Positions 9,216-18,350 are shown, counted from the first letter of the stretch. The stretch: 64,000 nt of DNA from Methylovulum sp. (GCA_028712695.1 JAQTQZ010000005.1:1-64000); one strand, 5' to 3'. Notes: a model not told the origin generated them from the sequence alone. Made by a program: numbers and translations.

Positions 9216-9625
9216 TGCCTGTCCGCGTGACCGGTGATAGCGGCGTCCAGCCTTCTGCTGCTTCCAGCGAATCGGGCGGCAATACCGACTTGCTGGAAGA
9301 TGTACGGACGCTATGGCTTGAGTTGCGTGGGCTCACCCACGATCATTTACAACTGGCCTCATTGGAAGGACGGCAAGCAAGCCGGAGTCTGGTGAGCATG
9401 ATAGCAGCGGGACTGATAGCGGCGGTTCTGCTCATCAGTGTCTGGTTCGGGCTTATGGCTGCTGCCGCGCTGGTGCTGATTAACGGTAATATAGTCGGCA
9501 CTATCGAAGCAATCCTTCTGGTTGTTGCCGCCAATTTAGCGGCCATACTATTTTTGTTCCGGTTCATACGACGCCAAAGCCATCATCTTTTATTTCCTGC
9601 GACAGTTCGCAGCCTAACAGGATAG
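9215..9625 (+). CDS. Phage holin superfamily III / YqjE-like membrane protein
   Basis: A 136-residue protein with a polar N-terminus (about 65 residues) and two long hydrophobic segments around residues 65-90 and 95-120 (MIAAGLIAAVLLISVWFGLMAAAALVL and AILLVVAANLAAILFLF, each shortened here). This is the YqjE / DUF1469 pattern, a putative membrane protein often placed after yqjD. The start is fixed by the TAATG overlap with the DUF883 gene; the longer frame from 9107 would overlap that gene by 109 bp and is not used. The function of the family is unknown; despite the holin label there is no phage context. Confidence 0.75.
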   Translation: MPVRVTGDSGVQPSAASSESGGNTDLLEDVRTLWLELRGLTHDHLQLASLEGRQASRSLVSMIAAGLIAAVLLISVWFGLMAAAALVLINGNIVGTIEAILLVVAANLAAILFLFRFIRRQSHHLLFPATVRSLTG

Positions 9626-9634
9626 GAAAGCATT

Positions 9635-10057
9635 ATGAAATCAGAAAAAAATATCCCCAATACCGAAAAGTACAAGCTGTTGGCGACCCAAATCAGGGCA
9701 ACTGAACAACAAATTATTGACCGGCAACAGCGCGTTGATATTCACATGGCGCATTTAGTCAACAATCTGCACCAGCAAATGGCAGCACCGGCAACGTTAG
9801 TATTGGCCGGTGGAGCCGGATTTATTCTTGGGGAGCTTACTTATCACCCGCCTAAAATAAAACGGCGTAGCACCCAGCCAACTGCTGCCGCCAATCCAGA
9901 TGCCGATGGCTCACTGTTAAAAAAAGCAGTTAATTTTATGTCTTTGGCACAAGGCGTATATCAATTGTTACCGCTCGTGTTGATTATGGATACCTTCTAT
10001 CCTAAAGAGGTTTCTAAATCCGCACACTCCACCGAAGTTAAAAAACTCAGACAGTGA
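9635..10057 (+). CDS. Hypothetical protein of the yqjD-like operon
   Basis: A 140-residue protein of no family I recognise. The first half is polar and helical (KYKLLATQIRATEQQIIDRQQRVDIHMAHLVNN); a short hydrophobic glycine-rich segment (LVLAGGAGFILGEL, about residues 55-68) could be a membrane anchor resembling that of DUF883 proteins; a second hydrophobic stretch (YQLLPLVLIMDTFY) lies near residue 115. A GATAGGAAAG ribosome site precedes the ATG, only 9 bp after the YqjE-like gene, so it is co-transcribed. By position it takes the place of yqjK. Confidence 0.6.
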   Translation: MKSEKNIPNTEKYKLLATQIRATEQQIIDRQQRVDIHMAHLVNNLHQQMAAPATLVLAGGAGFILGELTYHPPKIKRRSTQPTAAANPDADGSLLKKAVNFMSLAQGVYQLLPLVLIMDTFYPKEVSKSAHSTEVKKLRQ

Positions 10058-10166
10058 AAAATTGCCGCACACTATTTTGAGGGACTACCATCGCCAAACC
10101 GAATCACTCATGGGAGATTGAAATGAGGCTAATTTATTTACCCACACTGCATAAAGGTAACCCGTC

Positions 10167-11006
10167 ATGACAACCATTCAAGTAGGCTGCGATTTAACCT
10201 ATTCAGTGGCAAAGCCCACGAGCTTTCTGTTTAATGTGGCGGCAGCACGCACTGCGCACCAGACAATCAGCGAGGAAACTGTGCAGTTAAGCCCCGCCAT
10301 CCAATACGAGGCCGGCAGTCTGGGCACAGAAGCTATTCAGGTGTACCGGCTCACTGTCGAACCCTGCGACCTGTATCTCCAATACCGTGCGCATGTGGAT
10401 TTACGTCCTGAAATTTATGATACGGAAGGTATTGTCGAAACCGGGTATTCCCAATTGCCAAACGAAGTGTTGCCCTACCTTAATCCCAGCCGTTATTGCG
10501 AATCTGACCGCTTGGCGCATTTTGCCATGCGGACGTTTGGCAACGTCCCGCCTGGATTTTCCAGGGTCACCGCGATTTGCGACTGGATAAACAGCCATCT
10601 CGATTATCAATCAGGCAGTAGCGGCGAAAGCACCAGTGCTTGCGAGGTATTGATACAGCGCGTAGGCGTATGCCGGGATTATGCGCATCTTGCCATCGCC
10701 TTGTGCCGGGCCTTATGTATCCCTGCACGATATATTTCAGGGTATGCCGTGGCGTTACAGCCACCTGACTTTCATGGGTTTTTTGAAGCCTATCTGGGCT
10801 TTCGCTGGTATTTGTTCGATGCGACACGAATGGCGCCGGTTGAGGGGTTTGTACGCATCGGCACAGGCCGTGATGCTGCCGATGCCCCATTTGCGACCCT
10901 CATCGGCGAGGCGACGCTTACCACTATGGCGGTTTGGGCTGAACAAACAACACTGGCACCAACCGATCAACCGGCGTCACAGACAGCCGTATCCACCACT
11001 GATTAA
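10167..11006 (+). CDS. Transglutaminase-like cysteine protease family protein
   Basis: A 279-residue cytoplasmic protein. The N-terminal half (residues 1-130) is the beta-rich bacterial transglutaminase-like N-terminal region, and residues 150-240 hold the transglutaminase-like core with the Cys-His-Asp triad: Cys in RVGVCRDYAHLA, His in PPDFHGFFEAYLG and Asp in WYLFDATRM. Families of this form hydrolyse or transfer amide bonds; some act as cyanophycin- or circularly-permuted ATP-grasp-linked peptidases, but such partners are absent here. A TAAAGGTAA ribosome site precedes the ATG. The same strand and 109-bp gap make it a possible last gene of the yqj-like operon. Confidence 0.85.
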   Translation: MTTIQVGCDLTYSVAKPTSFLFNVAAARTAHQTISEETVQLSPAIQYEAGSLGTEAIQVYRLTVEPCDLYLQYRAHVDLRPEIYDTEGIVETGYSQLPNEVLPYLNPSRYCESDRLAHFAMRTFGNVPPGFSRVTAICDWINSHLDYQSGSSGESTSACEVLIQRVGVCRDYAHLAIALCRALCIPARYISGYAVALQPPDFHGFFEAYLGFRWYLFDATRMAPVEGFVRIGTGRDAADAPFATLIGEATLTTMAVWAEQTTLAPTDQPASQTAVSTTD

Positions 11007-11500
11007 AGGGTAAAGGTTCGAATGGTTGCGAGGGTTTTTATTATGGGAGGACTATCGATGACCTAGTTTTCGTTAAAATGACAAAGTGACTCGATGTGCC
11101 AAATTTGACCAGTGTAAGGCCACACTGCACTGGAGATATAAATACTAAGAAGGCCATAAAAATAGGGGCTTTATACTGAATAAATATTGTTTTAAGCTGT
11201 TCTTTAAGATGTTATTTTTCAACGGTTTTCCTGACAATGGACTAAACTGTGTTTGCGTAGGTATCGGATCCACAAGAGCGGTAACGCTTAACGGCAAGAA
11301 TGGCGTTAGACCGGTGGGGTATGGCCGATAAATATACGTGGTGCGCGTCAATCGCTTGGCACGAAATTACACCAATACACCCACTGCCTCTCATGCGTTA
11401 TAAGTAAATGGATAACGCAGGCTTATCACGGCACAACCTTCGTTGCTTCTTGCTGCTTTTTGAGGTTGCATGCTCCAGAGACAAGAAAACGGTCGTCACT
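11007..11500. other. Intergenic region upstream of Crp-like gene
   Basis: Nearly 500 bp with no convincing gene. The open frame of the regulator runs up to 11408, but its first 31 codons show no family similarity and no ribosome site, so they are treated as leader. AT-rich blocks around 11145-11230 could hold promoter elements. Confidence 0.45.
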
Positions 11501-12265
11501 ATGTCAGCACAACATGCCCCGGATCAAAACCGCCTTATCGCCGCCTTGCCTGCGGACGTATTCCAGCGTATCGCCGCCGATCTGGAACTGGTCTCGATAC
11601 CACTGGGTGAAGTCCTCTACGAATCCGGCGGCCAGTTGCAACACGTCTATTTCCCGACGACCGCCATCGTGTCCCTACACTATCTCATGGAGAATGGCTC
11701 ATCGACAGAAATCGCGGGCGTGGGCAATGAGGGCGTACTCGGCATTTCCCTGTTTATGGGCGGCAATACCACGCCTAGCCTAGCCACGGTGCAGACTGCG
11801 GGCTGTTGTTACCGGTTGAAAGGACGGTTGATGCTGGAGGAGTTCAATCGCGCCGGGCCGATGATGCGCTTGATGCTGCGTTACACCCAGGCATTAATGA
11901 CGCAGATATCCCAAACGGCGGTCTGCAACCGGCATCATTCGATAGAGCAGCAGCTGTGTCGCTGGCTGTTGCTTACGCTAGACCGATTGCCTTCGAATGA
12001 ATTGACCATGACCCAGGAATTAATTGCCGGTATGCTCGGTGTCCGCCGCGAAGGCATCACGGAAGCAGCCGGAAACTTGCAACGCGCCGGTTTGATCAGT
12101 TACCGCCGTGGCCACATCACGGTACTTGACCGGTCAGGATTGGAATCCCGCGTTTGTGAATGCTACAACGTCGTTAAGAAAGAATTCCAGCGCTTGCTCT
12201 GCGATGCGGCACCCGCCAAGAGCCTTCCTGTTAACAATAAGGTTGAGCTGCCAAGGAGACGTTAA
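11501..12265 (+). CDS. Crp/Fnr-family transcriptional regulator
   Basis: A 254-residue regulator. The ATG at 11501 fits relatives that begin with a short polar segment before LIAALPADVFQRI; the frame is open to 11408. Residues 20-130 form the cyclic-nucleotide-binding-like barrel (VSIPLGEVLYESGGQLQHVYFP...), but the phosphate-binding cassette consensus R-x-A-S/T-A is not obvious, so cAMP sensing is doubtful. The C-terminal half has the Crp helix-turn-helix (TQELIAGMLGVRREGITEAA). Several cysteines (CCYR, CECYN) are scattered rather than arranged as an Fnr Fe-S site. It precedes a hybrid kinase, so it may belong to the same signalling unit. Confidence 0.85.
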   Translation: MSAQHAPDQNRLIAALPADVFQRIAADLELVSIPLGEVLYESGGQLQHVYFPTTAIVSLHYLMENGSSTEIAGVGNEGVLGISLFMGGNTTPSLATVQTAGCCYRLKGRLMLEEFNRAGPMMRLMLRYTQALMTQISQTAVCNRHHSIEQQLCRWLLLTLDRLPSNELTMTQELIAGMLGVRREGITEAAGNLQRAGLISYRRGHITVLDRSGLESRVCECYNVVKKEFQRLLCDAAPAKSLPVNNKVELPRRR

Positions 12266-12470
12266 AATTAATGCTATGCGTATGCCAGGATGGGCGTATA
12301 AGTAATTGTTTAAACCAGTTGGCATGGATTTCGCTGTTGGCTCTGACCCTACACTGCCATGGCGTCTTCCATCCCTAAACCTTAACAAGGAAAACCATGT
12401 CCGAGAAAATTTCGATCCCACCCCTAGCACCAGCAACGATGATGCCGGCGCGGCGTAGGGTAAACCTTCC

Positions 12471-14951
12471 TTGAAAGCGACCGATAAAATTGCGGCTGCG
12501 CTGGTGCTTGAGCTTCAGGTGGAGATGAATAAGCAACTGCAACAAGCCAACGCCACCTTGCAAGTCAGCGAGGAAAAGCTCGCCGTTACGCTCAATTCCA
12601 TTGGCGATGCGGTGATAGCCACCGATGCGCAGGCGCATGTCACCTTCCTGAATCCCGTCGCTGCCCAGCTCACCGGCTGGACGCAGGCGGAAGCGACCGG
12701 TCGGCCGGTAGACGAAATTTTTCACATCCTTAACCAGGAAACCCGCCAATCCGCGACCATTCCGGTCATGGAAACCTTGGCGCACGGCACAATACAAGGA
12801 TTGGCCAACCACACCTTACTGATTGCCCGCGATGGCAGCGAGTGCGCTATCGCCGACAGTTGCGCACCGATTCGCAGCCGCGACGGCCAAGTGGTTGGCG
12901 CCGTGCTGGTGTTCCGGGATGTCACCGAGGAATATGCAACCCAGCAGGCTTTGCGCGACAGCACCGCACTGATCCAGACTATTCTCAATACGGTGGCGGA
13001 CGGCATCGTTACCCTCCATGCCTGTGGCGGCATCATCGGGACTGTTAACCCGGCTGCTGAGCGGATGTTCGGCTACACCTCCGCAGAACTTATCGGACAA
13101 AACTTCAGCCTGCTGATACCCGAACTTGATGGGGACCAGCAAAAGGGTTCCCTAGAGTATTACCGTGCAAGCGCCGAATCGCGTGCTATCGGTCTCGGAC
13201 GTGAGGTGACCGGTAGGCGCAAGGATGGCGGTGTTTTTCCAATGGAGATAGCGGTAAGCGAAATGTGGCTGGGTGGCCAGCGTTACTTCACCGGCATTTT
13301 ACGTGACATCACCCTGCGCAAACGGGTGGAAGCTGAGCGGGCACAGCTTGACCAGCGCTTGAACGACCATCAACTCTACACGCGCTCACTGTTCGAAGCC
13401 AACATCGACGCCCTGATGACCACCGATCCGTCCGGCATCATCACCGATGTCAACAAGCAGATGGAGGCACTTACCGGCCACACACGCGATGCGCTGATCG
13501 GCACGCCATTCAAGCATTATTTTACCGATCCCGCGCGGGCCGAGGCGGGCATCAAACGGGTGCTGGGCGAGCAAAAGGTCACCGATTACGAACTGACGGC
13601 AAGCAACGGGGCAACGGTGGTGTCTTACAATGCAACCACGTTCTATAACAGCGGCGGAAAACTACAGGGCGTGTTCGCCGCCGCACGTGACATCACCGAA
13701 CGCAAACGCCTGGATCAGGTGTTGCAAGATAAGAACACCGAACTGGAGAGCGCCAAGTTCGTGGCGGAAAAAGCCAACCTCGCCAAATCTGAATTTCTTT
13801 CCAGCATGAGCCATGAGCTGCGTACCCCGCTCAATGCCATCCTGGGCTTCGCCCAATTGTTGGAGGCCGGCAGCCCGCCGCCAACGGCAGTCCAACTGGT
13901 AAGGTTGCATCAGATTATCAAGGCGGGCTGGTATCTGCTGGAACTGATTAACGAAATTCTCGATCTTGCGCTGATCGAGTCCGGCAAGCTATCCTTGTCG
14001 CAAGAGCCGGTATCCCTATTCGAGATCATGCACGAATGCCAAGCCATGATCGGACCGCAAGCACAGCAGCGCGGCATCACGCTTACCTTTCTCCCTTTCG
14101 ACAACAGTTGGTTTGCCTATGCTGATCGGACCCGGGTCAAGCAGATTCTGATCAATCTGCTTTCCAATGCGATCAAATACAACCGCGAGCAGGGTATGGT
14201 CGAGGTGAAATGTACACTAAGCCCCCCAGAACATATCCGCATTAGCATCAAGGACAGCGGCGCGGGATTGCCTGCGGAAAAGCTGGGGCAATTGTTCCAG
14301 CCGTTCAATCGTCTGGGGCAAGAGACCGGTGTCGAGGAAGGCACCGGCATAGGCCTGGTGGTGACCAAGCAATTGGTCGAACTGATGGGCGGCGCCATCG
14401 GCGTGGAAAGCATGGTCGGGGTAGGCAGCGAATTTTGGATAGAACTGGTCCGCGACCTTACTCCGCAACTTGAGGCCAGTCATTCAATATCCAACGAACT
14501 CGCGCTGCAAGGCCAAGAAACCGTTGTCCTATGCACGCTGCTTTATGTGGAAGACAATCCGGCTAACCTTATGCTGGTCGAGCATATCATTGAAGCCCAT
14601 CCCCATGTACGCATGCTGAGCGCGTGCAATGGCGATCTTGGTATAGCACTTGCCCGCGCCCATCTCCCGGACGTTATCCTGATGGACATCAACCTGCCTG
14701 GCATCAGCGGTCTCCAAGCACTGAAAATCCTGCATGCAGAACCGGCAACCGCGCATATCCCAGTGCTTGCCCTCAGCGCCAATGCCATGCCCCGCGATAT
14801 CGAGAAGGGACTGGCGGCTGGATTTTTCCGTTACCTCACCAAACCCATCAAGGTCAATGAATTTATGAATGCCTTGGATGATGCGCTGACATTTTCTAAA
14901 ATGGGCCAAGTCGATGAACTTGTCGGCACTGATAAAGCTGGATTCATATAA
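12471..14951 (+). CDS. PAS-domain hybrid sensor histidine kinase
   Basis: About 826 residues with no membrane helix: a short coiled coil, three PAS domains (about 30-150, 160-285, 300-420; each ending in FRDVTE, LRDITL or ARDITE), a HisKA dimerisation domain with the phospho-accepting His448 (SSMSHELRTPLNAIL), a HATPase domain (NLLSNAIKYN, DSGAGLP, GTGIGL) and a C-terminal receiver with Asp739 (ILMDINLPG). The 5' end is odd. An ATG at 12397 with a good AAGGAAAA site opens a 25-residue frame ending at 12474, and the kinase frame upstream of 12471 hits a TAG at 12456. Either initiation is at TTG 12471 or ATG 12525, or the original N-terminus was frameshifted. Confidence 0.9.
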   Translation: MKATDKIAAALVLELQVEMNKQLQQANATLQVSEEKLAVTLNSIGDAVIATDAQAHVTFLNPVAAQLTGWTQAEATGRPVDEIFHILNQETRQSATIPVMETLAHGTIQGLANHTLLIARDGSECAIADSCAPIRSRDGQVVGAVLVFRDVTEEYATQQALRDSTALIQTILNTVADGIVTLHACGGIIGTVNPAAERMFGYTSAELIGQNFSLLIPELDGDQQKGSLEYYRASAESRAIGLGREVTGRRKDGGVFPMEIAVSEMWLGGQRYFTGILRDITLRKRVEAERAQLDQRLNDHQLYTRSLFEANIDALMTTDPSGIITDVNKQMEALTGHTRDALIGTPFKHYFTDPARAEAGIKRVLGEQKVTDYELTASNGATVVSYNATTFYNSGGKLQGVFAAARDITERKRLDQVLQDKNTELESAKFVAEKANLAKSEFLSSMSHELRTPLNAILGFAQLLEAGSPPPTAVQLVRLHQIIKAGWYLLELINEILDLALIESGKLSLSQEPVSLFEIMHECQAMIGPQAQQRGITLTFLPFDNSWFAYADRTRVKQILINLLSNAIKYNREQGMVEVKCTLSPPEHIRISIKDSGAGLPAEKLGQLFQPFNRLGQETGVEEGTGIGLVVTKQLVELMGGAIGVESMVGVGSEFWIELVRDLTPQLEASHSISNELALQGQETVVLCTLLYVEDNPANLMLVEHIIEAHPHVRMLSACNGDLGIALARAHLPDVILMDINLPGISGLQALKILHAEPATAHIPVLALSANAMPRDIEKGLAAGFFRYLTKPIKVNEFMNALDDALTFSKMGQVDELVGTDKAGFI

Positions 14952-15799
14952 TGATTAGCGAACAGGAAATTCTTAACGCCAGTATTCTGATCGTTGACGA
15001 TCAGCCATCCAATGTGCATCTGCTAGAAGAAATGCTGAGTGATGCGGGCTATGCCTGCATTGCTTCGACCAATGACCCTTACGCCGTCTACGCGTTGCAC
15101 CAAAAAAACCGTTACGAGCTGATACTGCTCGATATGCAAATGCCCGGCATGGATGGCTTCCAAGTGATGGAAAGCCTTAAGCAAATCGAGACGGACGGTT
15201 ATCTTCCGGTACTCGTGATCACCGCCCAACCGGGCCACAAGCTACGGGCGCTCGCCGCCGGTGCAAAAGATTTTGTCAGCAAACCGTTTGATCTGGTTGA
15301 AATACAGACACGTATCCATAATATGTTGGAGGTGCGGTTGTTATATAAAAAACTCGGGAATTACAACAAAATGTTGGAGCAAGAGGTGCAGGAACGGACT
15401 GCCGAGCTGCATGCCAGCGAAGCGCGTTTTCGCCGTCTGACCGAGCTGTGTTCCGACTGGTATTGGGAACAGGACAAGAACGGGCATTTCACGATGATTT
15501 ACGGCCCTGTGCTTGAAATGCTTGGTATCCGCGTCAATGACACGCTGGGCAAAACCACGGAAGACCAAGGCGCGTGCTGGAATGAGGCCGAACGGGAGTT
15601 ACTTGAAGCAAATCTGGCAGCCCGGCGCCCGTTTTTGGATTTCGTCTACAGCCGGACCAAGGCCGATGGCGCTAGGCAATATTTAATGGTGAGCGGTGAG
15701 CCGATGTTCGATTTGTCCGGACGCTTTACCGGTTACCGAGGGATCGGCAAGGACGTGACTGAATCGATGTGCGCCAACAAGGAATTGTCCGCAGATTAG
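14951..15799 (+). CDS. REC-PAS response regulator
   Basis: A 282-residue cytoplasmic protein overlapping the kinase stop (TAATG at 14949-14953), hence translationally coupled. Residues 10-130 are a receiver with acidic pair Asp16/Asp17, phospho-acceptor Asp61 (LILLDMQMPGMDG) and Lys near 107 (FVSKPFD). A coiled-coil (residues 130-160, EQEVQERTAELHASEARFRR) leads to a PAS domain ending in YRGIGKDVTE. Relatives usually continue into GGDEF, EAL or kinase output, but here the protein stops eleven residues after the PAS. It either works by protein-protein contact with the kinase or is truncated; no GGDEF remnant was seen downstream. Confidence 0.88.
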   Translation: MISEQEILNASILIVDDQPSNVHLLEEMLSDAGYACIASTNDPYAVYALHQKNRYELILLDMQMPGMDGFQVMESLKQIETDGYLPVLVITAQPGHKLRALAAGAKDFVSKPFDLVEIQTRIHNMLEVRLLYKKLGNYNKMLEQEVQERTAELHASEARFRRLTELCSDWYWEQDKNGHFTMIYGPVLEMLGIRVNDTLGKTTEDQGACWNEAERELLEANLAARRPFLDFVYSRTKADGARQYLMVSGEPMFDLSGRFTGYRGIGKDVTESMCANKELSAD

Positions 15800-16029
15800 C
15801 GGATTGTCCCGCCTTAAGCCGTCGGCCGGTCATTGCATTTGCCGCAATGTTTCGGCAATCTCCTACCCCAGTTTGCATTGGCATCAACGTTGGCTGACAT
15901 GGAGGGTGCCAGCGAGTTTATCTGTCATTATTTTGTTTGGTGTTTGGTTACGCATAACGAATGTCCACGACCCATAGAGCACGGGGAAAGGTACGGAATG
16001 TAGCCGGACTCTATAGGTGTGCATAACAT

Positions 16030-16524
16030 TTATTGCACCAGATTCCATTTGCCGGTTTGGGCTGTCAAACAGGCGCGACGGCTTTCCCGAATACTTTTTC
16101 CGCTTTTCAAATGTAGCGTTTCCACCAAATCACGGCAGGCTTGCCGGGTTTTCGGGTTGATACTTTGTTGGCCGACAGGGTTTAGCATAATAACACTGCC
16201 AGTTTGTGGATTAGACCATTGCTGCGGTTGGTTAACCGCTCCCGTTTGCAGCAGTTGCCCTAACTGCTGCAAACGGAAATTTTGGTCGGTAGGCGTAAGC
16301 TGCGAGCCAATCTGTCCATTTAAGACGCTGCCCGCCATGCTCTGGATTACTGCGGCCAGAACGGCGCCGCCAATGCCGGTCGTGGAATTGTTGGTTCCAT
16401 AATTGGTGCCGTATGTTCCATTATTACCAAACATTCCGCCGCCATAGCCGCTTGCACACCCGACAATAAAAATTATTGCAGTAAAAGAGATCAGCCCTCT
16501 AAAAGTAGAGAATTTATTAATCAT
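16030..16524 (-). CDS. Lipoprotein, 17-kDa surface-antigen-like
   Basis: A 164-residue lipoprotein. Signal peptide and lipobox are clear (AIIFIVGC, lipidation at Cys23). The mature N-terminus is Gly/Asn/Thr-rich (GYGGGMFGNNGTYG), followed by a glycine-zipper-like hydrophobic stretch (IGGAVLAAVIQSMAGSVLNG). The C-terminus, about residues 125-160, has the pattern CRDLVETL...RRACLTAQTGKW that resembles the end of rickettsial 17-kDa antigen and related outer-membrane lipoproteins. The last Ala residue after +1 gives CAS, with no Asp at +2, so outer-membrane sorting is expected. The ATG has TAAGGATTAT upstream. It stands alone, 230 bp from the response regulator. Confidence 0.75.
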   Translation of the reverse strand: MINKFSTFRGLISFTAIIFIVGCASGYGGGMFGNNGTYGTNYGTNNSTTGIGGAVLAAVIQSMAGSVLNGQIGSQLTPTDQNFRLQQLGQLLQTGAVNQPQQWSNPQTGSVIMLNPVGQQSINPKTRQACRDLVETLHLKSGKSIRESRRACLTAQTGKWNLVQ

Positions 16525-16794
16525 TAGTGATAATCCTTAAATTTAAGTTTAAATAACTGATGTTACGCAGGGTAGTTCCAAAAAGCGTATTATTCTGGGA
16601 TGGAAAAAGAAAAAACAGAGTTATACACTGATTACCTGATTTGCAACAATGGGTTTGTGACATCGGCTGGCCTATCGGCGATGCGGGATGGTGACATCAG
16701 CCATTTATTCCCCAGAGGGTATGACCAAATGGCCCGCCACCTATCTGTGAGGGCATAAATAGTAGTGCAAAAGTCATTTAACATTTCTTCAAGC

Positions 16795-17196
16795 AAATTC
16801 GATGCAGTAATCTTTGCCAATGTTGGCGAGAATATCGAACAGGTTTTGCTTGAGTGACAGAAAAGAGCGGTAAGCGGAAAAAGGCATCCATTCGTATTTT
16901 ATTTTCCGCCACGACTGCATGGATGCCACCACAAGGGTGGTCTATGGACAGAGGTAGAGCAATGCAGGAGCAGCGCAGCGGTGTGCCGGAAGAATTTCTA
17001 TCAGGTTCAGCTCCGGTGAATAAGGCGCGATGGGTAATACTGTCAACTTTTGCCCCTTCCATCGGTTCATATTGTCTTTAAACTCATGGCTGGTGTGGAT
17101 GGGCGCGTTGTCGACCACCAAGACGGTGGGGCGTTCCAAGGCGGCTGCAAAGCGGTCCATGCGTACCCTACGGTAATTTGTAAAAGCCGTAAACAT
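16795..17196 (-). mobile_element. IS630-family transposase remnant
   Basis: On the minus strand an 84-codon frame contains the C-terminal DDE core of IS630/Tc1-mariner-like transposases: PTVLVVDNAPIHTSHEF (second Asp) and PIAPYSPELNLIEI (the Glu region). A frameshift at about 16980 breaks the reading, and the typical ending continues in other frames (FDILANIGKDYCIEFA, stop near 16795). The N-terminal half, with the helix-turn-helix and first Asp, is missing: at 17155-17165 similarity stops where a dispersed repeat begins. The element is dead. The 200 bp to the left (16590-16795) show no recognisable gene. Confidence 0.75.
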
Positions 17197-17212
17197 AACC
17201 GTTCAGAGTATA
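17161..17212. repeat. Dispersed 52-bp repeat, copy 1
   Basis: GCGTACCCTAC followed by about 41 bp matches 40284-40335 with roughly four differences, including the shared ATAACCGTTCAGAGTATA. At the second site the same segment forms the right edge of a long palindrome. Here it abuts the IS630 fragment on one side and lies 29 bp before rtcA, so it is probably one end of a mobile palindromic element. Confidence 0.75.
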
Positions 17213-17240
17213 TATCAAATAGCAAACAAAGGAGAAAGCC

Positions 17241-18253
17241 ATGCTAATCGAACTGGACGGCGCCCAAGGCGAAGGCGGCGGCCAAATTTTACGCACCGCG
17301 TTGGGCTTGGCGATGTGCACAGGCCGATCCATACGTATCACCAATATACGCGGCAAACGAAAAACTCCTAGTCTGATGCGGCAACACCTGACCGCCGCGC
17401 AGATTTGCGGGGCCAAGGCCGAAGGCGATTTTGTCGGCTCCAGCCTATTGAATTTTACACCCGGCCCGGTGCGCGGCGGCAATTACGCGTTCAATATCGG
17501 CACGGCGGGAAGTTGCACGTTGGTGCTGCAGACCATCCTGCCCGCGCTGTTGTCCGCCGACCAGCCGAGCCATATTGAACTAAGCGGCGGCACCCATAAC
17601 CCGTGAACCCGCTGTTCCATTTTTTGCAACGGGCCTTCCTGCCGTTATTGCGGCGCATGGGTGCCGATGCCGAGTTGTCGCTGGAACGCTACGGCTTTTA
17701 TCCGGCGGGCGGCGGTAAGCTCCATGCCAAAATAACCCCAAGCGGGCCGTTGTCGCCGTTGCATTTACCGGAACGGGGCGGGCGTCTCCAAGCTTATGCC
17801 GAATGCATGTTCGCGGGATTGCCGGTGCATATCGCCGAACGTGAGCTGGCGGTCATCAAACAACGTCTCGGCTGGAGCGGGGCGCAATTGTTGCTGCGCG
17901 AAATCGACCGCCGCCAAGGCCCCGGCAATGCCTTGTTGGTCACGTTGGAACATGAACAGGTCAGCGAAGTGTTCGTCGGTTTCGGTGAAAAAGGCGTGGC
18001 GGCGGAGTCGGTGGCCGCCAAAGTGGTGAAAGCGGTGCGCGCTTATCTGGTCGGCAACGCCGCCGTCGGCCCGTTTTTAGCCGACCAGTTGTTGTTGCCG
18101 ATGGCCTTGGCGGGCGGCGGCAGTTTCACCACCACCGATTGGAGCCCACATGCCGCGACTAACGCGGAAGTCATCCAGCGGTTTTTGCCGGTCAGCATTC
18201 GCCATGAAAAACTGGCGGATGGCGTGATAGGCGTGATGGTAATTCCGGTGTGA
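17241..18253 (+). pseudogene. rtcA: RNA 3'-terminal phosphate cyclase, single frameshift
   Basis: Two overlapping frames (17241-17606 and 17603-18253) together encode a full-length RtcA of about 338 residues, the enzyme that converts RNA 3'-phosphates to 2',3'-cyclic phosphates with ATP. The N-terminal frame has [16 protein letters not shown] and [17 protein letters not shown]; it ends in GGTHNP then TGA. The next frame resumes at once with NPLFHFLQ, so the expected NPxxPxFxF block is restored by adding one base near 17602. The C-terminal part carries FLADQLLLPMALAGGGSFTT and SPHAATN with the likely catalytic His. An AAAGGAG site precedes the ATG. The lesion may be a true deletion, a sequencing error or, less likely, programmed shifting. 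No rtcB or rtcR is nearby. Confidence 0.88.
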
Positions 18254-18273
18254 ACGGACAATGCCCTAAGTGG

Positions 18274-18350
18274 GTGTTTTAAAAGTCCCCAATTCAGTTC
18301 CCAAGCCGCCCAAGCATGAGGTTTATTATGGCAATGTGGATGCAGGCGGT
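18274..18350 (-). mobile_element. IS5-family remnant, second copy
   Basis: GTGTTTTAAAAGTCCCCA at 18274-18291 repeats the edge of the fragment at 5230-5477. Read on the minus strand the next bases give [16 protein letters not shown] and a stop, the last residues of the same transposase type. Only this tip remains, 20 bp after rtcA. The rest of the gap to 18433 holds nothing recognisable. Confidence 0.65.

Noticed and set aside
9215-9625. Prophage lysis cassette, suggested by the holin-like name
   Set aside because: The neighbours are DUF883 proteins, not endolysin or phage genes; the yqjD-yqjE layout explains it.
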